Of a stretch of DNA of 64,000 nt, positions 1 to 8,913 are shown in pieces. The notes below the pieces were generated by a model. It searched no databases, had not been told where the DNA came from, and saw only the letters and a list, made by a program, of their open reading frames with translations. How positions within the stretch are numbered: the stretch's first letter is position 1; each line of letters starts with the position of its first letter. Position numbers and translations under genes: made by a program. Origin of the DNA: Runella slithyformis DSM 19594 (GTDB lineage: Bacteria > Bacteroidota > Bacteroidia > Cytophagales > Spirosomataceae); the NCBI RefSeq assembly GCF_000218895.1, contig NC_015703.1:2369001-2433000 (forward strand). Direction: 5' to 3'.

Positions 1-182
1 TTCAGTTGATGGATTTCGTGAAAATCAGTGCCGGAAAAACAGCCCGAAAATCTGCGAAGCCATAAAATCTGTGAGAGTTTTGTCGCCTTTGGTCGCTACA
101 AAGATAAGTTTTGCTCAAAATTTATTAGGTTTGCCAATACAAACATTTTCGACCTGCCAAACTGTTAAATCTATTCGTAACC

Positions 183-1673
183 ATGCCGAAACTATCTAAA
201 CAAGTCATTGATAGCGAAACCCAATATACCTTTGATCTGCCCGTAAAAGTACTGCAATTCGGGACGGGAGTGCTCTTAAGAGGGCTTTGTGATTACCTGA
301 TTGACAAAGCCAACAAACAGCATATTTTTAACGGGCGCATCGTGGTGGTCAAATCAACCGCAGGCTCGGCCGACGATTTTGCCGAACAGGATGGACTCTA
401 CACCGTTTGTGTGCGCGGGGTAGACAGCGAAGGCTCCACCATCGACGAAGCCACGGCCGTAACGGCTATCAGTCGCGTGATCTCGGCGCAGGACAGCTGG
501 CAGAGTATCCTGCAGGTGGCCCGCAATCCGCATTTGGAAGTGATTCTCTCCAATACCACTGAAGTAGGGATCCAATACGTGGAAGAAAGTATCTTTCAAA
601 GTCCGCCGCAGTCATTCCCCGCCAAATTGACCGCTTTTTTGTACGAGCGTTTTCGTACGTACGGAGGCAAAAAAGACAAAGGGCTGGTGATCGTTCCTAC
701 GGAACTGATTACGGACAATGGTCTCAAACTCCGGGAATGTGTGGAAAAAATTTCGGTGTACAATGAGTTGGGGAAACTGTTTAACAAATGGCTGAAATAC
801 CACGTTAAATTCTGTAATTCATTGGTAGACAGAATTGTGCCGGGTAAGCCCGATGCCGCTACGTTTGCCGCGCTTCAAGAAAAAATCGGTTATGAAGATG
901 CGCTCTTAACAGTGGCCGAACCGTATTTGTTATGGGCGATCGAAGGCGATGAGCGTGTGAAAAAAGTGCTCTCGTTTGAGCAGGTCAGCGAAAATGTCAT
1001 TGTCGATGAAGATATCTCCTACTACCGTGAGCGTAAACTGCGCATCCTCAACGGCAGCCACAGCGCGGCGGCTCCGCTGGGGTATTTGAGTGGGTTTGAC
1101 ATTACGTTTCAGTGCATGAACGACCCGGCCATGTCGAAATACTACGAGACGATCATTTACGATGAGATCGTGCCGACGCTGCCTTTTGAAGAGCAAATGG
1201 ATGAGTTGAAGGTATTTGCCGGCGATATTCTGAACCGTTACCGCAACCCGTTCATTCAGCAAAAACTCATCGGTATTACGCTGCAGCAGTCTTCGAAAAT
1301 GAACGCGCGCAATGTTGCGACCATTCGGCGGTATTACCGGCAATTTAATAAAGCACCCAAATTGTTTACCATTGGCTTTGCGGCCTATCTGCTGTTTATG
1401 CGGGCCGCTAAGCAACAAAACGAACACTATCTCGGCCAACGCGGCGAAGAGTTTTACGTCATCAATGATGAGCAGGCGGCGTATTTTTACGAGCAGTGGC
1501 AAGGCGTAACGCCGGAGACCGTCCCTGCGTTTGTGCAGACCGTACTGAGCAATCCAAAACTCTGGGAGACTGACCTGACGAAGTTGGCGGGTTTTGCCGA
1601 AACCGTGACGGAGTATCTAACGGAAATGATGAATACCGGCGTGAAGACCACGTTGGAAAAAGCGATACTGTAA
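183..1673 (+). CDS. uxaB: tagaturonate reductase (altronate oxidoreductase)
   Basis: A 496-aa cytosolic NAD-dependent dehydrogenase of the mannitol dehydrogenase/UxaB family, which interconverts tagaturonate and altronate in galacturonate breakdown. The N-terminal Rossmann region starts at about residue 20 with VLQFGTGVLLRG, the family's nucleotide-binding motif, and continues into IVVVKST. The C-terminal helical domain contains RERKLRILNGSHSA (about residues 283-296), where the Lys and Asn-Gly-x-His residues of this family's active site lie. Length is normal for UxaB. The ATG start is followed directly by the conserved fold. No other hexuronate gene is visible, but the window begins only 182 bases upstream, so partner genes could lie outside. 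A hairpin at 1692 probably ends the transcript. Confidence 0.9.
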   Translation: MPKLSKQVIDSETQYTFDLPVKVLQFGTGVLLRGLCDYLIDKANKQHIFNGRIVVVKSTAGSADDFAEQDGLYTVCVRGVDSEGSTIDEATAVTAISRVISAQDSWQSILQVARNPHLEVILSNTTEVGIQYVEESIFQSPPQSFPAKLTAFLYERFRTYGGKKDKGLVIVPTELITDNGLKLRECVEKISVYNELGKLFNKWLKYHVKFCNSLVDRIVPGKPDAATFAALQEKIGYEDALLTVAEPYLLWAIEGDERVKKVLSFEQVSENVIVDEDISYYRERKLRILNGSHSAAAPLGYLSGFDITFQCMNDPAMSKYYETIIYDEIVPTLPFEEQMDELKVFAGDILNRYRNPFIQQKLIGITLQQSSKMNARNVATIRRYYRQFNKAPKLFTIGFAAYLLFMRAAKQQNEHYLGQRGEEFYVINDEQAAYFYEQWQGVTPETVPAFVQTVLSNPKLWETDLTKLAGFAETVTEYLTEMMNTGVKTTLEKAIL

Positions 1674-1691
1674 CCACTACGGATACACTTC

Positions 1692-1738
1692 AAGGGGTTA
1701 GGTGTTAGGTATTGACTTAACTTCTAACCCCTTCCCTT
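1692..1738 (+). terminator. hairpin terminator after uxaB
   Basis: Perfect 10-bp arms AAGGGGTTAG (1692-1701) and CTAACCCCTT (1724-1733) around a 22-nt loop, followed by a T-rich run. It lies 19 bases after the uxaB stop. The arms resemble other intergenic hairpins in this window. Confidence 0.6.
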
Positions 1739-1760
1739 TTCATTTTTAACACTGAATGCT

Positions 1761-2408
1761 ATGCTGAAAAATAAATTCATTCTCGGATTGATTGCCGTCG
1801 TTGTTGTGGGCGTGATCATCACTACTTTTTTTGGCGAAGAAACGACGGTTTCGGACGCTGATTATGTAGCGCAATTAGAAAAAGAGCGCAGGGAAAAAGA
1901 CACATTTTATCGCGATTCGGATACCTCTCCCATTGCCGATAAAGCTAATTTTAAAGGTCTGAATTATTTTACGCCCAATCCTGCCTACAAAGTAGTGGCC
2001 ACGGTGATCCTGTACCACAGCACCGCGCAGGATAAGCAGGTTGCCGTACCCATGACCGACGGCAGCAGCACCACCTACGAAAAGTACGGCTTCGCGGAGT
2101 TTACGCTGCCGCACGAAAGCAAAGCGGCCGAACTGAACGTATACCGTCTGCTGATCTACAAACACGAGAAGGGCCTGTCGATTCTGTTTCGTGATGCAAC
2201 GGCTCCCGAAGAAACCTACGGCGGCGGTCGGTACCTTGACTTCAAAGCAGATGACATAAAAGACGGTAAACTTACCCTTGACTTCAACGTGGCTTATAAT
2301 CCTTACTGCGCTTACAATCATACCTACGCCTGCCCGATTCCGCCTAAAGAAAATACCCTGCCCGTGCGAGTGGAAGCGGGAGAGAAGATTTTTGAGAAGA
2401 ATGAGTAA
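1761..2408 (+). CDS. DUF1684 family protein
   Basis: A 215-aa protein with one N-terminal hydrophobic segment (about residues 5-23, uncleaved anchor or signal) and a soluble domain. The family signature is clear: YGGGRYLD near residue 155, then a block with NPYCAYN and CPIPPKEN, ending with VEAGEK. These are hallmarks of DUF1684, a conserved family of unknown biochemical function common in Bacteroidota and Actinobacteria. The conserved Cys/Tyr/Pro-rich block is intact, so the gene looks functional. The N-terminal helix suggests it is membrane-anchored and faces the periplasm (inference). It sits alone between uxaB and the small nucleotidyltransferase cassette, and context gives no pathway. 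Confidence 0.75.
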   Translation: MLKNKFILGLIAVVVVGVIITTFFGEETTVSDADYVAQLEKERREKDTFYRDSDTSPIADKANFKGLNYFTPNPAYKVVATVILYHSTAQDKQVAVPMTDGSSTTYEKYGFAEFTLPHESKAAELNVYRLLIYKHEKGLSILFRDATAPEETYGGGRYLDFKADDIKDGKLTLDFNVAYNPYCAYNHTYACPIPPKENTLPVRVEAGEKIFEKNE

Positions 2409-2417
2409 ATTTGAAGG

Positions 2418-2624
2418 ATGAAACCTGCTATACGCAAATATCGCTCTTGGGATGAGATAACACGGGATGCCCAAAATACGTGGAAAGATAAATCTTCACA
2501 AGAGCGTTTAGCGGCAATGGAGGTATTGGTAGAGCGTATTTTTATGGTTAGACCTGAACTTCTTCGAAAAGATGCACGACCATTTCCTGACATTTATCCG
2601 ATTGTTAAACGAAGAAAACGTTGA
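2418..2624 (+). CDS. small protein, partner of nucleotidyltransferase
   Basis: A 68-aa basic helical protein starting 9 bases after the DUF1684 stop. Its 3' end overlaps the next gene by 53 bases in another frame, so the two are probably translationally coupled. The sequence has a SWDEIT start and an SSQERLAAMEVL helix. Short proteins of this style often precede stand-alone nucleotidyltransferases in Bacteroidota (recalled from family knowledge, not checked). It could be the antitoxin or partner half of a toxin-antitoxin-like pair, but no DNA-binding motif is visible. Function is unknown; that it is a real gene rests on the overlap and coding character. Confidence 0.55.
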   Translation: MKPAIRKYRSWDEITRDAQNTWKDKSSQERLAAMEVLVERIFMVRPELLRKDARPFPDIYPIVKRRKR

Positions 2625-3021
2625 ATACGTGGTCATTGGAGGATATGCCGTTGCTAAGCATGGTTATCCTCGTTATACAGGTGATTTGGATATCTTCGTT
2701 AGCGGAACTCGCGAAAATGCCGAGAAACTTCTCAATGTCATGTTCAACTTCGGATTTGGACCTTATGATTTTGACCTAAACGACTTTTATGGTGAAGAGA
2801 GATTTGTTTCGATCGGTGATGAACCCTACAAGATAGAACTGCTGACTCAGACGTTAGGAGTAACTTTTGCAGATGTATATCAAAATAAAGAGGTTGTTGT
2901 AAGCCAAGATGTAGCTATTAATTTTATTTCTTATAACGATCTGATCAAAAATAAAACAGCCGTAGGACGCCCTAAAGACCTATTGGATTTAGAGCACCTG
3001 CCGCCTTCAGATGAGCAGTAA
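2572..3021 (+). CDS. nucleotidyltransferase-fold protein (AbiEii/MNT-like)
   Basis: A 149-aa protein of the polymerase-beta nucleotidyltransferase superfamily. The core motif is VVIGGYAVAKHGYPRYTGDLDIFV at about residues 20-43: the Gly-Gly loop is followed by the Asp-x-Asp metal-binding pair (DLD). A third acidic position may be the Glu of YKIELLT. It ends with a short helix, RPKDLLDLEHL, typical of minimal nucleotidyltransferases related to AbiEii and to DUF6036-type proteins. Relatives act as toxins or as tRNA/protein nucleotidylating enzymes; the substrate here cannot be told. It overlaps the small upstream gene by 53 bases. The pair could be a mobile toxin-antitoxin-like cassette inserted before pheT. 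Confidence 0.7.
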   Translation: MHDHFLTFIRLLNEENVEYVVIGGYAVAKHGYPRYTGDLDIFVSGTRENAEKLLNVMFNFGFGPYDFDLNDFYGEERFVSIGDEPYKIELLTQTLGVTFADVYQNKEVVVSQDVAINFISYNDLIKNKTAVGRPKDLLDLEHLPPSDEQ

Positions 3022-3056
3022 TTTCAGTCCTTTTCCCCATTTTCCCCAAAATCCCC

Positions 3057-3064
3057 TAATTTTG
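3057..3064 (+). promoter_or_regulatory. candidate -7 promoter element for pheT
   Basis: TAATTTTG is an exact match to the Bacteroidota -7 consensus TAnnTTTG. Only a weak TTTT lies at the expected -33 distance (3031-3034). It would give a leader of about 90 bases before the pheT ATG. The leader can fold: TGTCGG near 3084 is complementary to CCGACA near 3133. Confidence 0.35.
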
Positions 3065-3161
3065 CGATGCCTCCGGGCAAAAGCTGTCGGTTACCGGGTT
3101 TAACGTTGATGTAAAAACGTTTGTCGATACCCGACAACCATAAACGATTAACAAATTCTCA

Positions 3162-5582
3162 ATGAAAATTTCCTATAACTGGCTTAAAGAACTTATTGAT
3201 ATTCAGGAGTCTGCCGAAGAGATCGGTAAAGTATTGACCGCTACCGGCCTTGAAGTGGAAGGCATCGACCCCGTCGAACGCGTGGAAGGAGGGCTGAAAG
3301 GCATTGTGATCGGTGAAGTGCTTACGTGCGAGCCTTTTACCGTCAAGGAAAAAACATTACACCTTACCACGGTCGATATCGGTACAGGTATACCTTCCAA
3401 TATCGTATGCGGAGCAGCCAATGTCGCAGCCGGACAGAAAGTAGTCGTGGCTACCGTCGGCGCTACCATTTATCCCACCGGCGGTGAGCCGTTTACCATT
3501 GCCAAACGCAAAGTCTACGGGCATCCATCCGAAGGGATGATCTGTGCCGAAGACGAGATTGGCCTGGGTACCTCACACGCAGGCATCATGGTATTGGATA
3601 CGGATTTACCCAACGGAACACCTGCTGCCGACTATTTTGGCTTATTGCCTGATTACGTCATCGAAATCGGACTGACTCCCAACCGCGCCGACGCGGCCTC
3701 GCATCTCGGCGTGGCGCGTGATGTAAAAGCGGTATTGAACCGTGCCCTTAAAATGCCGCCGGTAGAAAACTTCACCGTTGCCGATACAACTTCACCGATT
3801 GAAGTGAGCGTTGAAAATTCGGAGGCGTGTCCGCGTTATGCCGGTGTAACAATTTCAGGTCTGACCGTGGCCGAATCTCCCGAGTGGCTGAAAGACAAAC
3901 TGAAGGCCGTAGGGGTGCGCCCTATCAACAACGTAGTGGATATCACCAACTATATCTGCCACGAACTCGGACAGCCGCTGCATGCTTTTGATGCCGCAAA
4001 GATCATCGGCAATAAAGTGATCGTCAAAACACTCCCCGCCGGCACACCGTTTGTGACCCTCGATGGGGTAGAACGGAAGCTGTCGGACCGTGATTTGATG
4101 ATCTGCAACGCCGAAGAGCCTATGTGCATCGGGGGGGTATTTGGCGGGACCAAGTCGGGGGTATCGGAGCAAACGACGGGTATCTTTCTGGAAGCGGCGT
4201 ATTTCTCGCCCGCCTGGATTCGTAAGACCGGTACTTTTCACGGCCTTAAGACCGATGCTTCTTTCCGCTTTGAGCGCGGCACAGACCCCAATTTGCCGGT
4301 ATACGCCCTTAAACGTGCAGCCTTATTGATTCAGGAAGTGGCCGGAGGACAAGTGACGTCAGACATCGTGGATATTTATCCCAATCCCATTCCTCATCAC
4401 GAAGTCAATGTCAAATATAAAAACGTGGATCGGCTCATCGGGAAAGTACTTGATCGGGAGCTGATGAAACAGATTTTGACAAGTCTTGACATCCAAATTC
4501 AAAATGAAACCCCCGAAGGCTTTTTGGCTTCCGTGGCCCCGTACCGGGTGGATGTAACGCGCGAAGCCGATGTGATTGAAGAAATTCTGCGCATCTACGG
4601 TTTCGACAACATTGAGCTTTCCGAAAATTTATCCGCCGATTTCCTGTCGGGCTTCCCGATTGTGGACCCTGATAAGCAAAAGTTGCGTATTGCCAACCTG
4701 CTGGCGGCGAACGGATTTAATGAGACAATGGCCAATTCATTGACTAAGCCGATGTACAATGACGCCGTTCGGGCGAGTTTGCCGGGAGAAGATGTGGTGA
4801 TGCTCAATCCATTGAGTGAAGATCTTTCGGTCATGCGCCAAACGATGCTTTTTTCGGGATTGGAATCGTTGGCCTATAATCTCAACCGACGTCAGCGTGA
4901 TTTAAGAATCTGTGAATTTGGTAAAACCTATCACAAGGTCGAATCAAAGTATAAAGAGCTTTCACACCTGGTGTTATTGATGGCGGGGAATCAACAGGCC
5001 GAAAGCTGGCTCGCTGACGACCAAAAGCTGGCGTTTCATGATTTGGCGGGAATGGTGCATTTGGTTTTGAACGCCTTCCGGGTGCAGCAGCCGGAAAAGC
5101 AGGAAATTCAGGATAAAACCATTTTTGAGTATGGTCTGACCTACACCATTAAAAAGAAGCCCGTCGTAAGTTTTGGACAGGTAAAAGGAAAATTAACTAA
5201 GCTAGCTGACATTAAGCAGCCCGTATTTTACGCCGATTTTGATTGGACCTATTTGTTGAAACAGTACAATGACAAAGTACGCTTTACGGAAGTGTCTAAA
5301 TTCCCCGAAGTACGCCGTGACCTGTCGTTGGTGCTTGACAAAGCCGTGACGTTTGAGCAGATTCGTCAAACAGCGCACAAGTACGAACGTGAATTGCTTA
5401 CTAACATTAACGTGTTTGATATATACGAAGGCGCAAATATCGGAACCGATAAAAAATCGTATTCGGTAAGCTTTACGCTGCAGGACGAAAGCCAAACCCT
5501 GACCGACAAAGTCATTGACAGAACCATGCAAAAGTTAATGATGGCCTTCGAAAAAGACCTGAATGCCGTAATACGTAAATGA
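3162..5582 (+). CDS. pheT: phenylalanine--tRNA ligase beta subunit
   Basis: An 806-aa beta subunit of the heterotetrameric PheRS, which charges tRNA-Phe in the cytosol. It opens with MKISYNWLKELIDI, the standard PheT start. An EMAP-like tRNA-binding fold follows (about residues 40-150, with IVCGAANV), then the B3/B4 editing domain (about 210-385, with RPINNVVDITNYI and GQPLHAFDA), the B5 domain (about 405-475), the catalytic-like core, and a C-terminal FDX-ACB anticodon-binding domain with KFPEVRRDLSLV. Length is normal. pheS is not adjacent, as is common in Bacteroidota. The genes downstream (coiled coil, zapA, rny) follow the same order as in many relatives. Confidence 0.97.
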   Translation: MKISYNWLKELIDIQESAEEIGKVLTATGLEVEGIDPVERVEGGLKGIVIGEVLTCEPFTVKEKTLHLTTVDIGTGIPSNIVCGAANVAAGQKVVVATVGATIYPTGGEPFTIAKRKVYGHPSEGMICAEDEIGLGTSHAGIMVLDTDLPNGTPAADYFGLLPDYVIEIGLTPNRADAASHLGVARDVKAVLNRALKMPPVENFTVADTTSPIEVSVENSEACPRYAGVTISGLTVAESPEWLKDKLKAVGVRPINNVVDITNYICHELGQPLHAFDAAKIIGNKVIVKTLPAGTPFVTLDGVERKLSDRDLMICNAEEPMCIGGVFGGTKSGVSEQTTGIFLEAAYFSPAWIRKTGTFHGLKTDASFRFERGTDPNLPVYALKRAALLIQEVAGGQVTSDIVDIYPNPIPHHEVNVKYKNVDRLIGKVLDRELMKQILTSLDIQIQNETPEGFLASVAPYRVDVTREADVIEEILRIYGFDNIELSENLSADFLSGFPIVDPDKQKLRIANLLAANGFNETMANSLTKPMYNDAVRASLPGEDVVMLNPLSEDLSVMRQTMLFSGLESLAYNLNRRQRDLRICEFGKTYHKVESKYKELSHLVLLMAGNQQAESWLADDQKLAFHDLAGMVHLVLNAFRVQQPEKQEIQDKTIFEYGLTYTIKKKPVVSFGQVKGKLTKLADIKQPVFYADFDWTYLLKQYNDKVRFTEVSKFPEVRRDLSLVLDKAVTFEQIRQTAHKYERELLTNINVFDIYEGANIGTDKKSYSVSFTLQDESQTLTDKVIDRTMQKLMMAFEKDLNAVIRK

Positions 5583-5601
5583 CAAAATACTAGATGGAAG
5601 A

Positions 5602-5641
5602 CATTGGGCGTTAGGAGAATGTTATTGTTCTGCGCCCGATG
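5602..5641 (+). terminator. hairpin after pheT
   Basis: CATTGGGCG (5602-5610) pairs with CGCCCGATG (5633-5641) with one G-T wobble, and inner AGAA pairs with TTCT. No T run follows, so it may attenuate or process the transcript rather than end it; the next gene starts at 5665. Confidence 0.4.
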
Positions 5642-5664
5642 TTAAAGTAACCCTGAGACTCGGC

Positions 5665-6063
5665 ATGAAACTTGCAACCTTTGAAGATGATCGCCTTCTG
5701 GACGAATTGAATTTTCAATTTCTGTTCGTAGAAAGAAGCATCAGTGCCCTTCAGGCTGCTTTTGCCCATGAAAAAGCGGCCCACAGTGAACTGAAATCAC
5801 GCTTTGAAGTACTTCAAAAGCGATATGACAAACAAAATGACGAGTTAAAATATGAACGACAGGAGCTGAAAATATTAAAAATTGAGAATAAGCAATTGCG
5901 TGAAAAAGAAGTTTCTTTGAAAGAAAAGTTAAATAATTTCAAACAATTGTCTATAATTGTAAAAAACCCGAAAAACGTAGACGCGATTACGGAACTGAAC
6001 ACCAAATTGGACGAATACATTCGATACATAGAAGAAACCATAACTTTGTTGCAAACGTTGTGA
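5665..6063 (+). CDS. coiled-coil protein upstream of zapA
   Basis: A 132-aa protein that is almost entirely alpha-helical. Residues about 20-105 form a charged heptad-rich coiled coil with many Lys, Glu, Leu and Gln residues. There is no signal peptide or membrane segment, so it is cytosolic. It ends 10 bases before zapA and follows pheT. A short coiled-coil protein in this position is common in Bacteroidota and may be a division-ring accessory protein of the ZapB type or a ZapA partner (inference from shape and neighbourhood). No motif supports a more exact name. Confidence 0.7.
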   Translation: MKLATFEDDRLLDELNFQFLFVERSISALQAAFAHEKAAHSELKSRFEVLQKRYDKQNDELKYERQELKILKIENKQLREKEVSLKEKLNNFKQLSIIVKNPKNVDAITELNTKLDEYIRYIEETITLLQTL

Positions 6064-6073
6064 CCTGAGATCA

Positions 6074-6373
6074 ATGGGAACCATAAAAAAAAGGCGAATC
6101 GTAAGGATAAAGATAGCCGATAAGTCTTACGAAGTCTGGGCTGATTCAGATGAAGATGAGTCTTTTATGAGAGAAGCCGCCAAAAAAGTTGATGCACAGG
6201 TAGAACTTCGAATGAAAGGAGAAGCGGATATTCAGAAGGTTTTGGCAATGGTTTGCCTCGACTCAATGGTAGCTCGCTTAAAAGGAGATAACGATTTAGA
6301 AGTCATACAGTCAACAGTATTTAAACACTTAGACTACCTACAAAAACACTTCAATCCATCGGGCCAAAACTAA
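6074..6373 (+). CDS. zapA: cell division protein ZapA
   Basis: A 99-aa ZapA-family protein, which binds FtsZ and bundles its filaments at mid-cell. The N-terminal globular part has the family pattern VRIKIADKSYEVWADSDEDE, then ESFMREAAKKVDAQV, the start of the long dimerising helix, and a C-terminal helix containing MVCLDSMVARL. Length matches the family. It lies 10 bases after the coiled-coil gene and about 100 bases before rny. No start motif for a 6S RNA, which follows zapA in Proteobacteria, was seen in that 100-base gap. Confidence 0.85.
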   Translation: MGTIKKRRIVRIKIADKSYEVWADSDEDESFMREAAKKVDAQVELRMKGEADIQKVLAMVCLDSMVARLKGDNDLEVIQSTVFKHLDYLQKHFNPSGQN

Positions 6374-6472
6374 TCCTCTTGGTCTCTTCCAACCCGTTCA
6401 AAAAAGTATCGGTTCAGTACATTCAAAGCTGCGTTTAGGGAATATATGTTGAACCTATAAACACAGACACAA

Positions 6473-8038
6473 ATGCCCGATATATTATTGTTGATACTCG
6501 ATGCTGCCGTTTCGGCGGGCGTGGGTGCAGTAATTGTCTACTTCGTTATTAAAAATACTACCAAGAAAACAGAAGAAGACGCCCAACAACGTGCTGCCGA
6601 AATCCTTAAGAATGCGGAGATTACAGCGGAAAATATCAAAAAAGACCGCATTCTGGAAGCCAAAGAAAAGTATTTGAGACTGAAGTCGGAATTTGAAGAA
6701 GACTCAAATAAAAAGAAGCAGATCATTCTTCAAAACGAACAGAAGATCAAGCAGCGCGAGCAGCAGCTCAATCAAATGACGGAGCAAAATAAACGTCGTG
6801 AGAATGAGTTGGAAGCCCTTAAAAAGAACCTCGAACAACAAACGGAAGTAGCCGTAAAGCGTCGCGATGAGGCCGAGAAGATGCACCGCTCGCAAGTGGA
6901 ACAACTCGAGCGTATCGCTAACCTGACCGCCGAGCAGGCCAAGCAGCAATTGGTGGAAGCCCTTCAGGCCGATGCACAGTCACAGGCCTCTGCTTACATC
7001 AAAAATACCATTGATGAAGCCAAACTGACGGCAACCAAAGAAGCCAAGAAGATCGTTATCGAAACCATTCAGCGCACCGCGTCTGAGCATGCCATTGAAA
7101 ACACCGTTTCCGTTTTCAACATTGAAAGCGATGATGTGAAAGGGAAAATCATTGGACGTGAAGGCCGTAATATTCGTGCCCTGGAAGCGGCTACGGGTTG
7201 CGAGATCATCGTGGATGACACCCCCGAAGCCATCGTTATTTCGGGTTTTGATCCCGTACGTCGTGAAATTGCCCGTTTGTCGCTGCACCGACTGGTGCAG
7301 GATGGACGTATTCACCCGGCCCGTATTGAAGAAGTGGTTTCAAAAACCAAGAAAAATATTGACGACGAGATCGTTGAGATCGGTGAGCGTACCGTCATTG
7401 ATTTGGGTGTGCATGGATTACACCCTGAACTTGTAAAAATGATTGGCCGGATGCGCTTCCGTTCGTCATACGGTCAGAACCTGCTCCAGCACTCGCGCGA
7501 AGTAGCCCGTTTGTGTGCCACGATGGCCGCCGAATTGGGGTTGAATGCCAAACTCGCCAAGCGCGCAGGGTTGTTGCACGATATTGGAAAAGTATGGCCG
7601 GAAGAATCAGAACTTCCGCACGCGATCTTAGGGATGGAGTTGGCCAAAAAATACAAAGAGAATCCGGAAGTATGCAATGCCATCGGTGCTCACCACGATG
7701 AGATCGAGATGACCAGCATGATGTCGCCGATTATCCAGGTGTGTGATGCCATTTCGGGCTCACGTCCGGGGGCTCGTCGGGAAATGATGGAATCGTACAT
7801 TCAGCGTTTGAAAGACCTGGAAGCGTTGGCGACCAACTTCCCCGGCGTTGATAAATGCTATGCCATTCAGGCCGGTCGTGAGTTGCGGGTCATTGTCAAC
7901 TCCGATACCGTGAATGATGATACGGCAGGCAAGCTTTCGTTTGATATTTCACAGAAAATTGAGAAAGAAATGCAGTATCCGGGCCAGATCAAAGTCACGG
8001 TGATCCGTGAAATGCGCTCGGTAGCCTATGCAAAATAA
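6473..8038 (+). CDS. rny: ribonuclease Y
   Basis: A 521-aa membrane-anchored endoribonuclease that starts mRNA decay. The N-terminal membrane helix spans about residues 5-27. A long coiled coil follows (about 30-190), then a KH RNA-binding domain with [15 protein letters not shown] (about 224-238) and [20 protein letters not shown], then an HD metal-dependent phosphohydrolase domain whose HD pair is in GLLHDIGK and whose downstream region includes AIGAHHDE. All catalytic motifs are present and length is normal. It is the last gene of the pheT-zapA-rny run and is followed by a strong terminator at 8075. Confidence 0.97.
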   Translation: MPDILLLILDAAVSAGVGAVIVYFVIKNTTKKTEEDAQQRAAEILKNAEITAENIKKDRILEAKEKYLRLKSEFEEDSNKKKQIILQNEQKIKQREQQLNQMTEQNKRRENELEALKKNLEQQTEVAVKRRDEAEKMHRSQVEQLERIANLTAEQAKQQLVEALQADAQSQASAYIKNTIDEAKLTATKEAKKIVIETIQRTASEHAIENTVSVFNIESDDVKGKIIGREGRNIRALEAATGCEIIVDDTPEAIVISGFDPVRREIARLSLHRLVQDGRIHPARIEEVVSKTKKNIDDEIVEIGERTVIDLGVHGLHPELVKMIGRMRFRSSYGQNLLQHSREVARLCATMAAELGLNAKLAKRAGLLHDIGKVWPEESELPHAILGMELAKKYKENPEVCNAIGAHHDEIEMTSMMSPIIQVCDAISGSRPGARREMMESYIQRLKDLEALATNFPGVDKCYAIQAGRELRVIVNSDTVNDDTAGKLSFDISQKIEKEMQYPGQIKVTVIREMRSVAYAK

Positions 8039-8074
8039 AGAAGAAAGCATTTTTCTTTTTGCAAACATAAAGAA

Positions 8075-8107
8075 AAACCCGTCGTGAACAGCGACGGGTT
8101 TTCTGTT
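8075..8107 (+). terminator. rny intrinsic terminator
   Basis: Perfect 10-bp stem AAACCCGTCG (8075-8084) and CGACGGGTTT (8092-8101) with a 7-nt loop, followed by TCTGTTT. It lies 37 bases after the rny stop. Confidence 0.8.
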
Positions 8108-8195
8108 TATAACCGGTGGAGAAATAATATTTATGGACTTGAGAATATTGCTAACACCTGCCCCTCTTTCTGTTTACAACCGGTGGAGAAGTAAT
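8100..8195. repeat. 29-bp imperfect direct repeat
   Basis: Two copies at 8100-8128 and 8167-8195 share 27 of 29 bases, with core AACCGGTGGAGAA. The first copy overlaps the T tail of the rny terminator. No coding potential; the rest of the 8039-8275 gap shows nothing else. Confidence 0.6.
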
Positions 8196-8275
8196 CTGCC
8201 GGTGAGCAACCCGGCACACACTACAGGCTTTGGAACGGTCTGCCGCGCGTAAGCCCAACATTTGTAGAAGCTGTA

Positions 8276-8836
8276 CTAAGAATTTTTGGCGTCATCGCTG
8301 ACAATACACCGCTCATTTTTGAGCAGATGCAGGTTCTCGTCCACTTTCAATCGTGTTTTTTCGTTGTCAAATTCCCCGGCGTAGGCGGCTTTCAGCTCCC
8401 GGCGCTTGATGGCCTCCAGAAATCGGCGAGTATCTTCTTTGGTTTCGAGCGTAAGAGGAGGTACTTCGGTGGGCTTGCCTTCGTCATCTTTGGCCACCAT
8501 GGTAAAATATGACGTATTGGTGTGCTTTTGAACACCGGTTCGCACATCTTCCGCGATCACCCGAATGCCTACCACCATCGAGCTTCGCCCTACATAATTG
8601 ATAGATGCATGCAGCGAAACCAGTTGGCCAACTTCGATGGGCTGCAGAAAATTGACTCCTTCTACCGATACGGTTACTACGTACGTGCCCGCGTGTTTGG
8701 AAGCGCAGGCGTAAGCCACTTTGTCCATGAGCGACAACAGGATGCCTCCGTGGATTTTGCCGCCGAAGTTGGCGTAGGCAGGAATCATTAATTCGGTGAT
8801 GGTGGTACGGGAGTAATGAACGGATTTGGCGAGCAT
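8276..8836 (-). CDS. acyl-CoA thioesterase (hotdog fold)
   Basis: A 186-aa cytosolic thioesterase of the acyl-CoA hydrolase (YciA/BFIT-like) hotdog family, which releases fatty acid from acyl-CoA. The motif NFGGKIHGGILLSLMDKVAYACA holds the conserved Asn, the Gly-Gly and the Asp of the active site. It continues with VTVSVEGVNFLQPIEVGQLV and a strand ending NTSYFTMVA. The open frame extends 25 codons further upstream, but the ATG at 8836 directly precedes the conserved fold and is preferred. The C-terminal 60 residues form a charged helical tail. It may be the last gene of an operon with the S41 protease whose stop lies at 8914. Confidence 0.85.
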   Translation of the reverse strand: MLAKSVHYSRTTITELMIPAYANFGGKIHGGILLSLMDKVAYACASKHAGTYVVTVSVEGVNFLQPIEVGQLVSLHASINYVGRSSMVVGIRVIAEDVRTGVQKHTNTSYFTMVAKDDEGKPTEVPPLTLETKEDTRRFLEAIKRRELKAAYAGEFDNEKTRLKVDENLHLLKNERCIVSDDAKNS

Positions 8837-8913
8837 GGGTACAAAAAAGGTTATTGCAGATCTTTGCAGAGAACTTCTGACAAAAATCTGCAATAACCTG
8901 AGGATTCGCAAAC

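Noticed and set aside
930-1502. 190-codon minus-strand frame inside uxaB
   Set aside because: It is fully antisense to a well-conserved gene and its translation has no family features.
6374-6472. 6S RNA between zapA and rny
   Set aside because: The gap is about 100 bases and shows no long closing stem with a central bubble.
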